15,711 nucleotides of DNA from assembly GCA_964600965.1 (NCBI GenBank), contig CAZRLO010000067.1:1-15711 (forward strand), in the 5' to 3' direction. The notes beneath the pieces were generated by a model, which did no database searches, was not told where the DNA came from, and worked only from the letters and a program-made list of their open reading frames with translations. This document shows positions 1 through 7,123 of the stretch, piece by piece. Positions within the stretch are counted from its first letter, which is position 1. Every line of letters begins with the position of its first letter. Both the position numbers and the translations under genes were made by a program. This DNA is from UBA5972 sp964600965 (GTDB taxonomy: Bacteria; Pseudomonadota; Alphaproteobacteria; Rhodobacterales; Rhodobacteraceae).

Positions 1-1036
1 CGCGCTTGCCCTCGATCGATTCGATCATCGCGCTTTCTTCGCCGCAGATATAGGCACCGGCCCCGCGTCGCAGATCGATGTGCCCGGGCGCGACGATGCC
101 CGCCGTTTCCAGGGCCGCGATTTCCCGGCGCAGGATTTCCAGCACCGCCGGGTATTCATCGCGCATGTAGATGAAGCATTTTTCCGCCTCGACCGCCCAG
201 CCCGCGATCAGCATACCCTCCAGAAACAGGTGCGGCTCGCGTTCCAGGAACCAGCGGTCCTTGAAGGTGCCGGGCTCGCCCTCGTCGCCGTTGACCGCCA
301 GATAGCGCGGGCCCTGTTCGGCGCGCACAAACGACCATTTGCGCCCCGACGGGAACCCCGCGCCGCCCATGCCGCGCAGCCCGCTTGCCAGCACTTCGTC
401 CTGGACCTGATCGGGCGTCTTGTCGCCGGCCTGCAAGCGGCGCAACGTCGCATAACCGCCATCGGCCAGATAGGTCGCGAAATCGAGGTATTCCGGCAGG
501 TGCGGATGGGTATCATCGGCGGCGATGGCGGTCTTTACCTTTTTGAGCGTCGCATGATCGACATGGTTGTGCCCCAATTCCAGCACCGGCGCGGTATCGC
601 ACCGACCCATGCAGGGCGCACGCACGACGCGAACCTCGGCCGGATCGAGCCCGTCCCTCAACGCCTTTTCCAACGCTGCCGATCCCGCCAGTTCGCACGC
701 CAGGGAATCACAGACCCGGATGGTCAGCGCGGGCGGCACGGCCTCGTCTTCCTTCACGACGTCGAAATGCGCGTAAAAGGTGGCAACCTCGTAGATCTCG
801 GCCTGTGCGACTTTCATTTCCTCGGCAAGCGCGCGCAGATGCGCAGCGGAAAGATGGCCGTAACAGTCTTGAATCAAATGCAAATGTTCGATCAGAAGGT
901 CGCGGTCGCGCGGGCGGTCGCCCAGCAACGCCTGAATCTCCGTCAACGCCGTTTCGTCAAGCTGCCGGCCTTTGGGGGTCCGTCGCCCCTTGCCGCGCCC
1001 GGACTTCCAGACACCCTCGCGTTCGTCCAACGGCAT
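1..1036 (-). CDS. fdsB: NAD-dependent formate dehydrogenase beta subunit, fused NuoE-like and NuoF-like domains (partial)
   Basis: Flavin/Fe-S subunit that passes electrons from formate oxidation to NAD+ in the cytoplasm. The first 345 residues are present and the C-terminus lies beyond position 1. Residues about 20-175 are a NuoE-like thioredoxin-fold [2Fe-2S] domain with ligands C109, C114, C142 and C146 (VCDSLAC and APCMGRC). A NuoF-like domain follows, with the FMN glycine-rich loop (GLRGMGGAGFPSGRKW, about 219-234), the NADH-site motif NGDEGEPGTFKDR (249-261) and GAYICGEESA. The E-F fusion and the segment RDLLIEHLHLIQDCYG closely resemble Methylobacterium Fdh1B, from memory of the family. 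HoxF of NAD-reducing hydrogenases has the same architecture and is the main alternative. An in-frame ATG at 1060 is an equally possible start, since both starts have G-rich upstream sequence. The catalytic alpha subunit gene is expected just outside the window. Confidence 0.85.
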   Translation of the reverse strand, partial: MPLDEREGVWKSGRGKGRRTPKGRQLDETALTEIQALLGDRPRDRDLLIEHLHLIQDCYGHLSAAHLRALAEEMKVAQAEIYEVATFYAHFDVVKEDEAVPPALTIRVCDSLACELAGSAALEKALRDGLDPAEVRVVRAPCMGRCDTAPVLELGHNHVDHATLKKVKTAIAADDTHPHLPEYLDFATYLADGGYATLRRLQAGDKTPDQVQDEVLASGLRGMGGAGFPSGRKWSFVRAEQGPRYLAVNGDEGEPGTFKDRWFLEREPHLFLEGMLIAGWAVEAEKCFIYMRDEYPAVLEILRREIAALETAGIVAPGHIDLRRGAGAYICGEESAMIESIEGKR

Positions 1037-1113
1037 GTTTCTCGCCCCCCGGATTGTCATTGTCTGCCCCTATTGCCCAATGCGGCGTCGCCGCGCAAAA
1101 GAATTCACCTGCG

Positions 1114-1147
1114 ACATATTGGAACATGTTTGCGGGGAAATCGTCAA
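1114..1147 (-). promoter_or_regulatory. Candidate promoter and imperfect dyad between the formate dehydrogenase and alkB genes
   Basis: The 16-bp imperfect palindrome ACATATTGGAACATGT (1114-1129) matches its own reverse complement at 12 of 16 positions. On the minus strand a TTGACG (1142-1147) could be the -35 of the formate dehydrogenase gene. A weak TTCCAA (1119-1124) sits 17 bp further on and overlaps the dyad, so a bound regulator could block this promoter. No convincing alkB promoter was found in the same gap. This is inference from sequence pattern only. Confidence 0.3.
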
Positions 1148-1261
1148 ATGCGGTTGCATGGACTGAAAAACTTGCGGCGGATGCAAAAATATCAAGGAAA
1201 TTCCCTCATGCTGCCGGAATTGTTGCCGATGGTGATCGGAGGTGTAACGAGGGACAGTTGG

Positions 1262-2356
1262 ATGGGGAAACCACCCCTGATATTCCGGACGATGGCGCTG
1301 GTGCCGTTGCCGTTTCTGGCGCTCGGGCCGGTTCTGGGGGGGGGCTGGGCGCTTGTCGCGCTATTCTACCTCAGCATATTTGCCTTTTTCGCCGACGAAA
1401 CGCTGGTTGCCGGTGGCGAAACTGTGGGCGGACAGGGCCGCCTGGACGTCATTCTTGCCGATGCGGTGCCGGTCATTCTGGGGGTCGCGCATCTGCTGTT
1501 GTTGCCGATGGCGATCCTGTTCCTGTCGCGGGGGGATGCCGGGCGCGCCGAAAGCCTGATGATATTTCTGGCCTACGCGCTGTTTTTCGGGACGATCAGC
1601 ACGGCAAACGCGCATGAACTGATCCACAGGCCCGACTGGTTTCGCGCGAGTCTGGGCAAATGGATATTCGTGTCGCTGCTGTTTGGTCACCATGTTTCGG
1701 CGCATCTGGCGGTGCATCACCGCCACGTCGCCACGCCGCAGGACCCCAATACCGCCCACCTGAACGAGGGGTTTTACCACTTTTTCAGGCGTGCCTGGTT
1801 GGGTTCATATTTTGCCGGAATGGCCGCTGAAAACGACCGGGCCCGCCTTGGCGATGGTCGCGGCACCGTGACCGGGCATCCGTATTTCATCTATATCGCC
1901 GGTGCCTTGGTGTTTCTGGCGCTGGCACTGGCATGGGGCGGGGCGCGGGGCGTTGCGATTTATCTTGGCTTTGCCATCATTGCGCAGGCGCAGCTCTTGC
2001 TAAGCGATTATGTTCAGCATTACGGGCTGGAGCGACGCATCGGGGCCAACGGAAAATACGAGCGGGTGACGATCCGCCACGCATGGAACGCCCCGCACGC
2101 ATTTTCCACCGCGCTGATGCTGAACGCGCCACGTCATTCCGATCATCACGCGCACCCGCTGATCCGGTATTCGGAGCTCAGAACCCGCGCATCGGACGGG
2201 GCGCCGGTTCTGCCGCACTCTATTCCGGTCATGTCGCTGGTCGCGCTGTTTCCGGCCAGGTGGCGGCGGCTGATGAACCCGTTGGTTGCCGATTGGGTGC
2301 GCCAGCAGGACATGAATCGCCGCACCGGGCAAACCTCCGGGCAATTGACCGCTTGA
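1262..2356 (+). CDS. alkB: AlkB-type alkane 1-monooxygenase (membrane non-haem di-iron hydroxylase)
   Basis: Integral-membrane di-iron enzyme that hydroxylates the terminal carbon of alkanes, using electrons from rubredoxin and its reductase; neither partner is encoded in this window. The 364-residue protein has hydrophobic segments near 10-45, 68-90, 98-113, 207-225 and 229-247. The family's histidine motifs are visible: HELIH (118-122), HLAVHHRHVATPQDP (148-162, matching EHxxGHHxxVATPEDP but with Ala for the first Glu), DYVQHYGL (249-256) and RHSDHHAHP (291-299). The start at 1262 is chosen because GAGGGA lies 7 bp upstream and the protein then begins at the usual place before the first membrane helix. 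In-frame ATGs at 1208 and 1229 have poorer context. The frame stays open upstream to position 80, but that part is antisense to the formate dehydrogenase gene. A related membrane hydroxylase or desaturase is less likely. Confidence 0.9.
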   Translation: MGKPPLIFRTMALVPLPFLALGPVLGGGWALVALFYLSIFAFFADETLVAGGETVGGQGRLDVILADAVPVILGVAHLLLLPMAILFLSRGDAGRAESLMIFLAYALFFGTISTANAHELIHRPDWFRASLGKWIFVSLLFGHHVSAHLAVHHRHVATPQDPNTAHLNEGFYHFFRRAWLGSYFAGMAAENDRARLGDGRGTVTGHPYFIYIAGALVFLALALAWGGARGVAIYLGFAIIAQAQLLLSDYVQHYGLERRIGANGKYERVTIRHAWNAPHAFSTALMLNAPRHSDHHAHPLIRYSELRTRASDGAPVLPHSIPVMSLVALFPARWRRLMNPLVADWVRQQDMNRRTGQTSGQLTA

Positions 2357-2375
2357 TTGCTGCGCAATTTGCGCC

Positions 2376-2783
2376 ATGCTGGGACGCATGGTCTATCGCA
2401 TCGCGTTTCTTTTGGGTCTTGTCGTGACACCGGTTGCGGCGAATGAAGTTCTTTCGCCCGAGTATTTTGAAAACTTCGCCGAGGGCAAAACGCTGTTTTT
2501 CGATCAGGCGGGCCGCCGTTACGGGGTCGAGCAATACCTGCCCGGGCGCCAGTCGATCTGGCAATTCGCCGACGGGACCTGCAAAAAAGGCATCTGGTAC
2601 GCGCGCAAGGAATTGATCTGCTTCCTCTACGAGGGTGACGATCAGGAACAATGTTGGCAATTCCTTCGCAAGGGCCCGGACCTGGCGGCTCGGGCTGAAG
2701 GCAATTCGCCCAAGGATGACCTGATCGTCGTCGGGCGAAACGAGGCCCCGATTTCGTGCAGGGGCCCGGATGTCGGGGTGTAG
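2376..2783 (+). CDS. Small secreted protein of unknown function
   Basis: 135 residues with a hydrophobic signal peptide (about 6-22, cleavage likely after VAA, giving mature NEVLSPEYF). The mature part holds four cysteines (C69, C82, C93, C128), enough for two disulfides in the periplasm. It also has a run of aromatic/glycine motifs (GKTLFFDQAGRRYGVEQYLPGR, about 37-58). The pattern recalls small exported proteins found across Rhodobacteraceae, but I cannot assign a function or a named domain. It starts 20 bp after alkB on the same strand, so co-transcription is likely. A second in-frame ATG at 2388 would give a signal peptide beginning MVYRIAFLL. Neither start has a good ribosome binding site, so the start is uncertain. 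No transcription terminator is evident directly after the stop. Confidence 0.75.
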   Translation: MLGRMVYRIAFLLGLVVTPVAANEVLSPEYFENFAEGKTLFFDQAGRRYGVEQYLPGRQSIWQFADGTCKKGIWYARKELICFLYEGDDQEQCWQFLRKGPDLAARAEGNSPKDDLIVVGRNEAPISCRGPDVGV

Positions 2784-2927
2784 CCGGTTACCGGAAGCCT
2801 CGGGATATTCCACTTTATCGTACCACTGAACGTTCAGGCCCCGCGGCAAATTGCACGGTGAATTTGCGGTCTTCGCACGCCGCTCGCGATGTGTCATTTT
2901 TGCTTAAAGCCTGTATTTACTTTAATT

Positions 2928-2942
2928 ATCAACGGGTTGCGA
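2928..2942 (+). repeat. Dispersed 15-mer, copy 1
   Basis: ATCAACGGGTTGCGA matches ATCAACGAGTTGTGA at 10338-10352 at 13 of 15 positions. Both copies sit in AT-rich patches of gene-free gaps. This copy ends 12 bp before the first unit of the 8-bp array. Confidence 0.4.
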
Positions 2943-2954
2943 TGAATCCATTCG

Positions 2955-3094
2955 TCTAGAGGTCTAGACGACCAGATGGCTGGACGGCCAGACGGCTGGA
3001 CGGCCGGACAGCCAGGCAGCAAGACAGTTAGACGGTTAGAGGGTTAGAGGGTTGCAGGGCCAGACAGCCAGACAGCCAGATGGCCAGACGGCCA
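2955..3094. repeat. Degenerate tandem array with an 8-bp period (array A), 17.5 units
   Basis: Cutting the sequence every 8 bp from 2955 keeps all 17 full units in register with no insertion or deletion. The first two units are TCTAGAGG and TCTAGACG. Most later units fit G-Y-Y-R-G-A-S-R, with commonest form GCCAGACG. Neighbouring units resemble each other most: 3035-3050 is an exact GTTAGAGG duplicate and 3059-3074 an exact GCCAGACA duplicate. That suggests growth by local duplication followed by drift. Cores CCAG and CTGG alternate between adjacent units, so transcripts could fold into short hairpins. The period is not a multiple of three and the array lies outside genes. Confidence 0.9.
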
Positions 3095-3111
3095 GCCACG
3101 CAGATTTTTTT
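3081..3111 (+). terminator. Possible weak intrinsic terminator at the end of array A
   Basis: TGGCC-AGAC-GGCCA (3081-3094), made by the last two array units, can form a 5-bp stem. A run of seven T follows at 3105-3111. The 10-nt spacing between stem and T-run is longer than is typical, so this is tentative. It would end transcripts coming from alkB and the secreted-protein gene. Confidence 0.3.
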
Positions 3112-3183
3112 CGCCCCTCTCGCCGTTGGCCATGACAATTTCTGGGATTTCCGGGGATCGGTTTCGCGCGGCTTTCGTGCGGT

Positions 3184-4731
3184 TCAGAACAACTGACCCT
3201 GTCCATCGGAGCCGGTTTTCTTGGCCGGATTGCGCGCGCGTGTCACCGGTTTTGCGGCAAGCCGGCCGTCTTGCAACTCGATCTCCAGCCGGGTGGCACA
3301 TCCGGCGTCCGCTGCCCGCGAGATTACCGAGCCTTCGGCATCAAATACCACGGCAAATCCGCGCGCGAGGGTTTGCCGATACCCCAGCGTGTCGTGCAGG
3401 CGCCCCACACTGGCAAGCCGCGTGTGCCGTCTTTCAATGCCGGTCGCCCCGGCGATCGAGAAACTCTTGCGTACGCGATCGAAATAACGTCGCTTCGCGG
3501 CGACCGACTGAACCAGGTTCGCGCGCCGCAGTGGTGCTGCCGATCGCAGCAGCCGCGCCTGACGTTGCGCCAGTTTGCGTTCCATCGCCCGCGGCAGTTG
3601 TGCGGCCAAGAGGCTGACCGATTTTGCCGGGTTGGCAAACAATTCGGCGCGCCGCGGCATCCTTGCGCCAAGTCGGGCCAGAGCAGCACGTTTCGCCGCG
3701 ACCGAATGGCCCAGCGCGTTCGGCAGCCGTATCCGCAAATGGTCCAGAATCTGCTCGCGCATCCGCACCAATTCCAGCGGCGCGGGCAGGCCGCGCCCCA
3801 GATCCCGGACCCGGCGGCGATTTGTTTCCAGCCGTGCGGCCAGCGCCCGCCTGCGCCGTTCTTCAAGTCGGGCAACGTCGATCTGCAGTTCCCGGCATAC
3901 CGGCACCGCCGCCTCGGCTGCTGCCGTGGGGGTGGGTGCGCGCAGATCGGAGGCAAAATCGATCAGGGTGGTGTCCGTCTCGTGCCCGATCGCGGAAATC
4001 AGCGGGATCGAACTTGCCGCGGCGGCGCGCACCACGGCTTCCTCGTTGAACCCCCAGAGATCCTCGACCGACCCGCCGCCGCGCGCCACGATCAGCAAAT
4101 CGGGCCGAGGGACCGCGCCGCCGGGGGTTAGCCGATTGAACCCGGCAATGGCCGCCGCGACTTCGGGGGCACATTGTTTGCCCTGAACCGGCACCGGCCA
4201 GATCACGACGTGCCGGGCAAACCGGTCTCGCAATCGGTGCAGAATGTCGCGGATCACGGCGCCGCTGGGCGAGGTGATGACCCCGATCACATCGGGCAGG
4301 TAGGGCAGCGGTTGCTTGCGCGAGGGTTCGAACAGACCCTCGGCCGCCAGCTTTTTCTTGCGCTGCTCCAGCATGGCCATCAAGGCGCCCTGCCCTGCAA
4401 TCGCGACGTCATCGACGTTTAGCTGGTACCGTGACTGGCTGCCGAACGTGGTCAGCTTGCCGGTCGCGATCACCTCCATCCCCTCTTCGGGTCGGGTCGT
4501 CAGGCGCGCGACCTGACCTTTCCAGCTTACTGCGGAAAGCACCGACCGCTGGTCCTTGAGGTCGAAATAGAGGTGGCCGGACCTTGCAAGCATCACCCGC
4601 CCGACCTCGCCGCGCACACGCACCCGTCCGAACGCACCTTCGACGGTACGTTTGATCGCGCCCGAAATCTCGGTCACCGAGTATTCGGGCGCGTTTCCGC
4701 CGGGAATTGGATCCTCGATCAGGTCGGACAT
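3184..4731 (-). CDS. xseA: Exodeoxyribonuclease VII large subunit
   Basis: With XseB this forms exonuclease VII, a cytoplasmic nuclease that degrades single-stranded DNA from both ends during repair. The 515-residue protein has an N-terminal OB-fold DNA-binding domain (about 17-115, with VRVRGEVG and GHLYFDLKD). The catalytic domain carries GVITSPSGAVIRDILHRL (150-167), ARGGGSVEDLWGFNEE (216-231) and GHETDTTLIDFASDLRAPTPTAAAE (249-273). A long Arg-rich, probably coiled-coil part follows, then the C-terminal segment containing LARGFAVV. The frame stays open for 222 more codons, but that part is antisense to purD. The ATG at 4731 matches the family start, with GAGG just upstream. Gene xseB is not here. 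The gene diverges from purD across 69 bp. Confidence 0.95.
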   Translation of the reverse strand: MSDLIEDPIPGGNAPEYSVTEISGAIKRTVEGAFGRVRVRGEVGRVMLARSGHLYFDLKDQRSVLSAVSWKGQVARLTTRPEEGMEVIATGKLTTFGSQSRYQLNVDDVAIAGQGALMAMLEQRKKKLAAEGLFEPSRKQPLPYLPDVIGVITSPSGAVIRDILHRLRDRFARHVVIWPVPVQGKQCAPEVAAAIAGFNRLTPGGAVPRPDLLIVARGGGSVEDLWGFNEEAVVRAAAASSIPLISAIGHETDTTLIDFASDLRAPTPTAAAEAAVPVCRELQIDVARLEERRRRALAARLETNRRRVRDLGRGLPAPLELVRMREQILDHLRIRLPNALGHSVAAKRAALARLGARMPRRAELFANPAKSVSLLAAQLPRAMERKLAQRQARLLRSAAPLRRANLVQSVAAKRRYFDRVRKSFSIAGATGIERRHTRLASVGRLHDTLGYRQTLARGFAVVFDAEGSVISRAADAGCATRLEIELQDGRLAAKPVTRARNPAKKTGSDGQGQLF

Positions 4732-4741
4732 TCGGCCTCGC

Positions 4742-4770
4742 TTGCGACTCTGGCACCGCCACCTTAGAAC
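4742..4770 (+). promoter_or_regulatory. Candidate sigma-70 promoter for purD
   Basis: TTGCGA (4742-4747), a 17-bp spacer and TAGAAC (4765-4770) lie in the 69-bp xseA-purD gap. This would give a leader of roughly 25 nt. Each hexamer matches four of six consensus bases, so the call rests mainly on the spacing and position. Confidence 0.35.
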
Positions 4771-4800
4771 GCGCCAGCGGCATGGCCAAGCGGGGGGTGC

Positions 4801-6063
4801 ATGAATATTCTGATCCTTGGAAGCGGCGGGCGCGAACACAGCCTTGCCTGGGCGATCAAGCAGAACCCCAAATGCGACCGGTTGATCGTGGCACCGGGGA
4901 ATGCCGGGCTTACCGGGATCGCCGACTGCGCAACGCTTGATGTCGAAAGCGGGGTCGAGGTGGTGGCGTTCTGCGCGGAAAACGCCATTGATTTCGTCGT
5001 GATCGGCCCCGAGGCACCGTTGGCGGCCGGGGTTGCCGACGATTTGCGGGCGGCGGGGTTTCTGACCTTCGGGCCTTCGGCGGCGGCGGCGCGGCTTGAA
5101 AGCTCCAAAACCTTCACCAAGCAAATCTGTGACGCGAGCGGAGCGCCGACGGCGGCGTGGCAGCGGTTTGACGACCGCGATTTGGCCGCGGCGCATCTGG
5201 CGAACGCACCGGTTCCGGTGGTGATCAAGGCCGACGGGCTGGCCGCGGGCAAGGGCGTGGTGGTGGCAACGACCCGCGCGCAGGCGCTGGCCGCGATCGA
5301 CGACATGTTCGGCGGGGCATTCGGTGCCGCCGGCGCCGAAGTCGTGATCGAGGCATTCATGCCGGGCGAGGAAGCTTCGCTTTTCGTGCTGGCGCATGGC
5401 AATTCAGCGCTGGCGATCGGCACCGCACAGGATCACAAACGCGCCTTTGACGGCGATACGGGCCCCAATACCGGCGGCATGGGGGCGTATTCGCCGGCGC
5501 CGGTTCTGTCGGCGGGCATCGAGGCGGCGGTCATGGCGGATATCATCCGCCCCTCCCTGGCAGAGATGACCCGGCGCGGCACGCCGTTTCAGGGCGTGCT
5601 ATACGCAGGGCTGATGATCCGGAATGGTACGGCCCGGCTGGTGGAATACAACGTCCGTTTTGGCGATCCGGAATGTCAGGTACTGGCGATGCGGCTGGGC
5701 GCGCAGATGCTGGACCTGCTGCTGGCCTGCGCCGAAAACCGGCTGGGTGAAACCCGGGTGCGTTTCGCACCGGACCATGCGCTTTGCGTGGTCATGGCCA
5801 ACAGCGGCTACCCTGGCCCCTACGTTAAAGGGCGCGAGATCAAAGGCTTGGACCAGATTGAATCGTCGTCGTTCCAGCAAGTTTTTCATGCGGGAACGGC
5901 CACGAGCGATGGACGGGTCATCGCGACCGGCGGTCGGGTTCTGAATGTCACCACGCGGGCGGAGACATTGCCACGCGCGCGCCGTCGCGCCTATGAAATG
6001 GCAGAGTCCATCGATTGGCCGGAAGGGTTTTATCGGTCCGATATCGGTTGGCGGGCGTTGTGA
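4801..6063 (+). CDS. purD: Phosphoribosylamine-glycine ligase (GAR synthetase)
   Basis: Cytoplasmic ATP-grasp enzyme of de novo purine synthesis. It joins 5-phosphoribosylamine and glycine, with ATP hydrolysis, to give GAR. The 420-residue length is normal for the family. The N-terminal domain starts MNILILGSGGREHSLAWAI and contains VIGPEAPLAAGVADDL. The ATP-grasp part has VIKADGLAAGKGVVVA (about 142-157), QDHKRAFDGDTGPNTGGMGAYSPAP and the metal-binding VEYNVRFGDPECQ. The C-terminal domain is complete through VIATGGRVLNVT. A G-rich ribosome binding site (GGGGGG) lies just before the ATG. Other pur genes are absent, so the gene stands alone, as purD often does in alphaproteobacteria. The stop TGA at 6061-6063 is followed by a 308-bp gap. 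Confidence 0.97.
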   Translation: MNILILGSGGREHSLAWAIKQNPKCDRLIVAPGNAGLTGIADCATLDVESGVEVVAFCAENAIDFVVIGPEAPLAAGVADDLRAAGFLTFGPSAAAARLESSKTFTKQICDASGAPTAAWQRFDDRDLAAAHLANAPVPVVIKADGLAAGKGVVVATTRAQALAAIDDMFGGAFGAAGAEVVIEAFMPGEEASLFVLAHGNSALAIGTAQDHKRAFDGDTGPNTGGMGAYSPAPVLSAGIEAAVMADIIRPSLAEMTRRGTPFQGVLYAGLMIRNGTARLVEYNVRFGDPECQVLAMRLGAQMLDLLLACAENRLGETRVRFAPDHALCVVMANSGYPGPYVKGREIKGLDQIESSSFQQVFHAGTATSDGRVIATGGRVLNVTTRAETLPRARRRAYEMAESIDWPEGFYRSDIGWRAL

Positions 6064-6371
6064 CATTCCGGGATTTCCGACCGCCCGGGTGCGAACGCAA
6101 TTGGTCTCCGGCTGGTTTTCGTATCCCGCGGGACCGTGTTGCCCGCAGATTCGGCATTTCGGCGTCACGATCGCCCAGCATACCGTTTCGCGATTTTCCC
6201 CGATATATCGCGCACAGCGCCATTGGTTCCAACCCGTAAACAATAAGGCCGCGAACGTTGCCGCCACGGCACGATCTTGCCGCGCTGCCCGAAAAAATGC
6301 GGCGAAATCAGGACATTCGAGCGGCGGGTAAGGCATAGTTCCGGTTGGGGGTGTCCAAAAGGTGCGTGCCA
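6064..6371. other. 308-bp gap between purD and the lipoprotein gene
   Basis: No gene, strong hairpin or repeat is recognised. The minus strand is open across the gap and into purD, but its translation shows no family features and continues only as purD antisense. A weak promoter-like pair, AGGACA (6310-6315) and CATAGT (6334-6339) with an 18-bp spacer, could serve the lipoprotein gene. Confidence 0.6.
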
Positions 6372-7064
6372 ATGCGATTTCATAGACCGCTTCGGTCCGT
6401 CATTCTGCTTTTCAGCATCGCGCTTTCCGCGTGTTCCATCAATCCGCGCACGTCCAGCGTTTCGTTGAACGGAACGCATCTTCTGAAAGAATGGCGCTGC
6501 GAAGACGCCGAGACCCGGTTCGCGGTCGAACGCACCGGCCCGGACGGCATCGCGCCGACCATCGCCGACAAGTTGCTGGCCTGCCCGTTTTACCGCGATT
6601 ATCAGATCGCGGCGATGGATCGCGACAATCCCGTGCCGGTTCCCTACGATATGCTTGCGGAAATCGTGTACAAGATGCGCTGGGGCATCGATTATCAGTA
6701 CCGCGAATACGAAGAATACGTGCTGCGCGGGCCAAAAAAGCTGTACCTGATCCCGCGTTTCCTGAACAAACTGATGCCCGGTTTTGCCGACCTCCTGAGC
6801 ATCAGCGCCCATCTGGCGGAACAGCCGGTGGAGCTGGGCAAGGCGGCCCCGCTGATCGTGCGTCAGATGCAGGCGGATCGCGCCGTCACCAATGCCGAGA
6901 TCGACCGCCGCATGGCCGCGCTGAAGGCCGGCAAGCGCGGCTATCCGCTGTGGCAGGTGCTGATCGATCTGGATGCGTATTTTGTGGCCGGAACCGCACT
7001 TAACGCAATCGCCAGCCTCGACAAGGCGATGCTGCCGTCGGTGCAAACGCAGAAGGACCTGTGA
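6372..7064 (+). CDS. Outer-membrane-type lipoprotein of unknown function
   Basis: 230 residues. The N-terminus MRFHRPLRSVILLFSIALSAC is a lipoprotein signal peptide with lipobox LSAC and lipidated C21. Serine follows the cysteine, so by the usual Lol rule the protein should be sorted to the outer membrane. The mature part is soluble, rich in Tyr and charged residues (for example YQYREYEEYVLRGPKKLYLIPRFL), and has two more cysteines in the first half (in WRCEDAE and LLACPFY) that could pair. I do not recognise a domain. The ATG at 6372 is chosen because it puts the lipobox at the normal distance and has AAGGTG about 9 bp upstream; the frame opens at 6345. The gene converges on the SET-domain gene with a 59-bp gap. 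Confidence 0.8.
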   Translation: MRFHRPLRSVILLFSIALSACSINPRTSSVSLNGTHLLKEWRCEDAETRFAVERTGPDGIAPTIADKLLACPFYRDYQIAAMDRDNPVPVPYDMLAEIVYKMRWGIDYQYREYEEYVLRGPKKLYLIPRFLNKLMPGFADLLSISAHLAEQPVELGKAAPLIVRQMQADRAVTNAEIDRRMAALKAGKRGYPLWQVLIDLDAYFVAGTALNAIASLDKAMLPSVQTQKDL

Positions 7065-7123
7065 GGACGCGGGGTCAGTGCCAGTTGCCTCGGTATGTCA
7101 AGGCACCTGCGTGCCGCCGGGCC

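Larger units (their letters stand above)
2784..3183. other. 400-bp gap without a recognisable gene
   Basis: It lies between the secreted-protein gene and the 3' end of xseA, so it is a convergent gap. It holds a perfect 10-bp palindrome TGAACGTTCA (2827-2836) and an inverted repeat GCAAATT/AATTTGC with an 8-nt loop (2846-2867) that lacks a T-run. An AT-rich segment at about 2896-2930 follows, then a 15-mer repeated elsewhere (2928-2942), the 8-bp-period array (2955-3094) and a T7 run (3105-3111). Open frames crossing it show no family resemblance. Confidence 0.7.

Noticed and set aside
80..1261. Long N-terminal extension of the alkB frame (open from position 80)
   Set aside because: It is antisense to the formate dehydrogenase gene, has no AlkB-like features, and a good ribosome binding site precedes the ATG at 1262.
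2827..2836. TGAACGTTCA palindrome as an operator
   Set aside because: Ten-bp palindromes are expected by chance at this length, and no promoter or gene start lies nearby.
2955..3094. Array A as a CRISPR array
   Set aside because: Units are 8 bp with no spacers, and no cas genes are in the window.
4732..5397. 222-codon N-terminal extension of xseA
   Set aside because: It runs antisense through purD; XseA homologues begin at the OB-fold region that starts just after the ATG at 4731.
5599..6372. 257-codon minus-strand frame with a Cys-rich stretch (PKCRICGQHG)
   Set aside because: More than half of it is purD antisense and the rest shows no recognisable domain; likely an open frame by GC bias.
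7102..7115. GGCAC-CTGC-GTGCC hairpin between the lipoprotein and SET genes as a shared terminator
   Set aside because: The stem is only 5 bp and has no T-run on either side.
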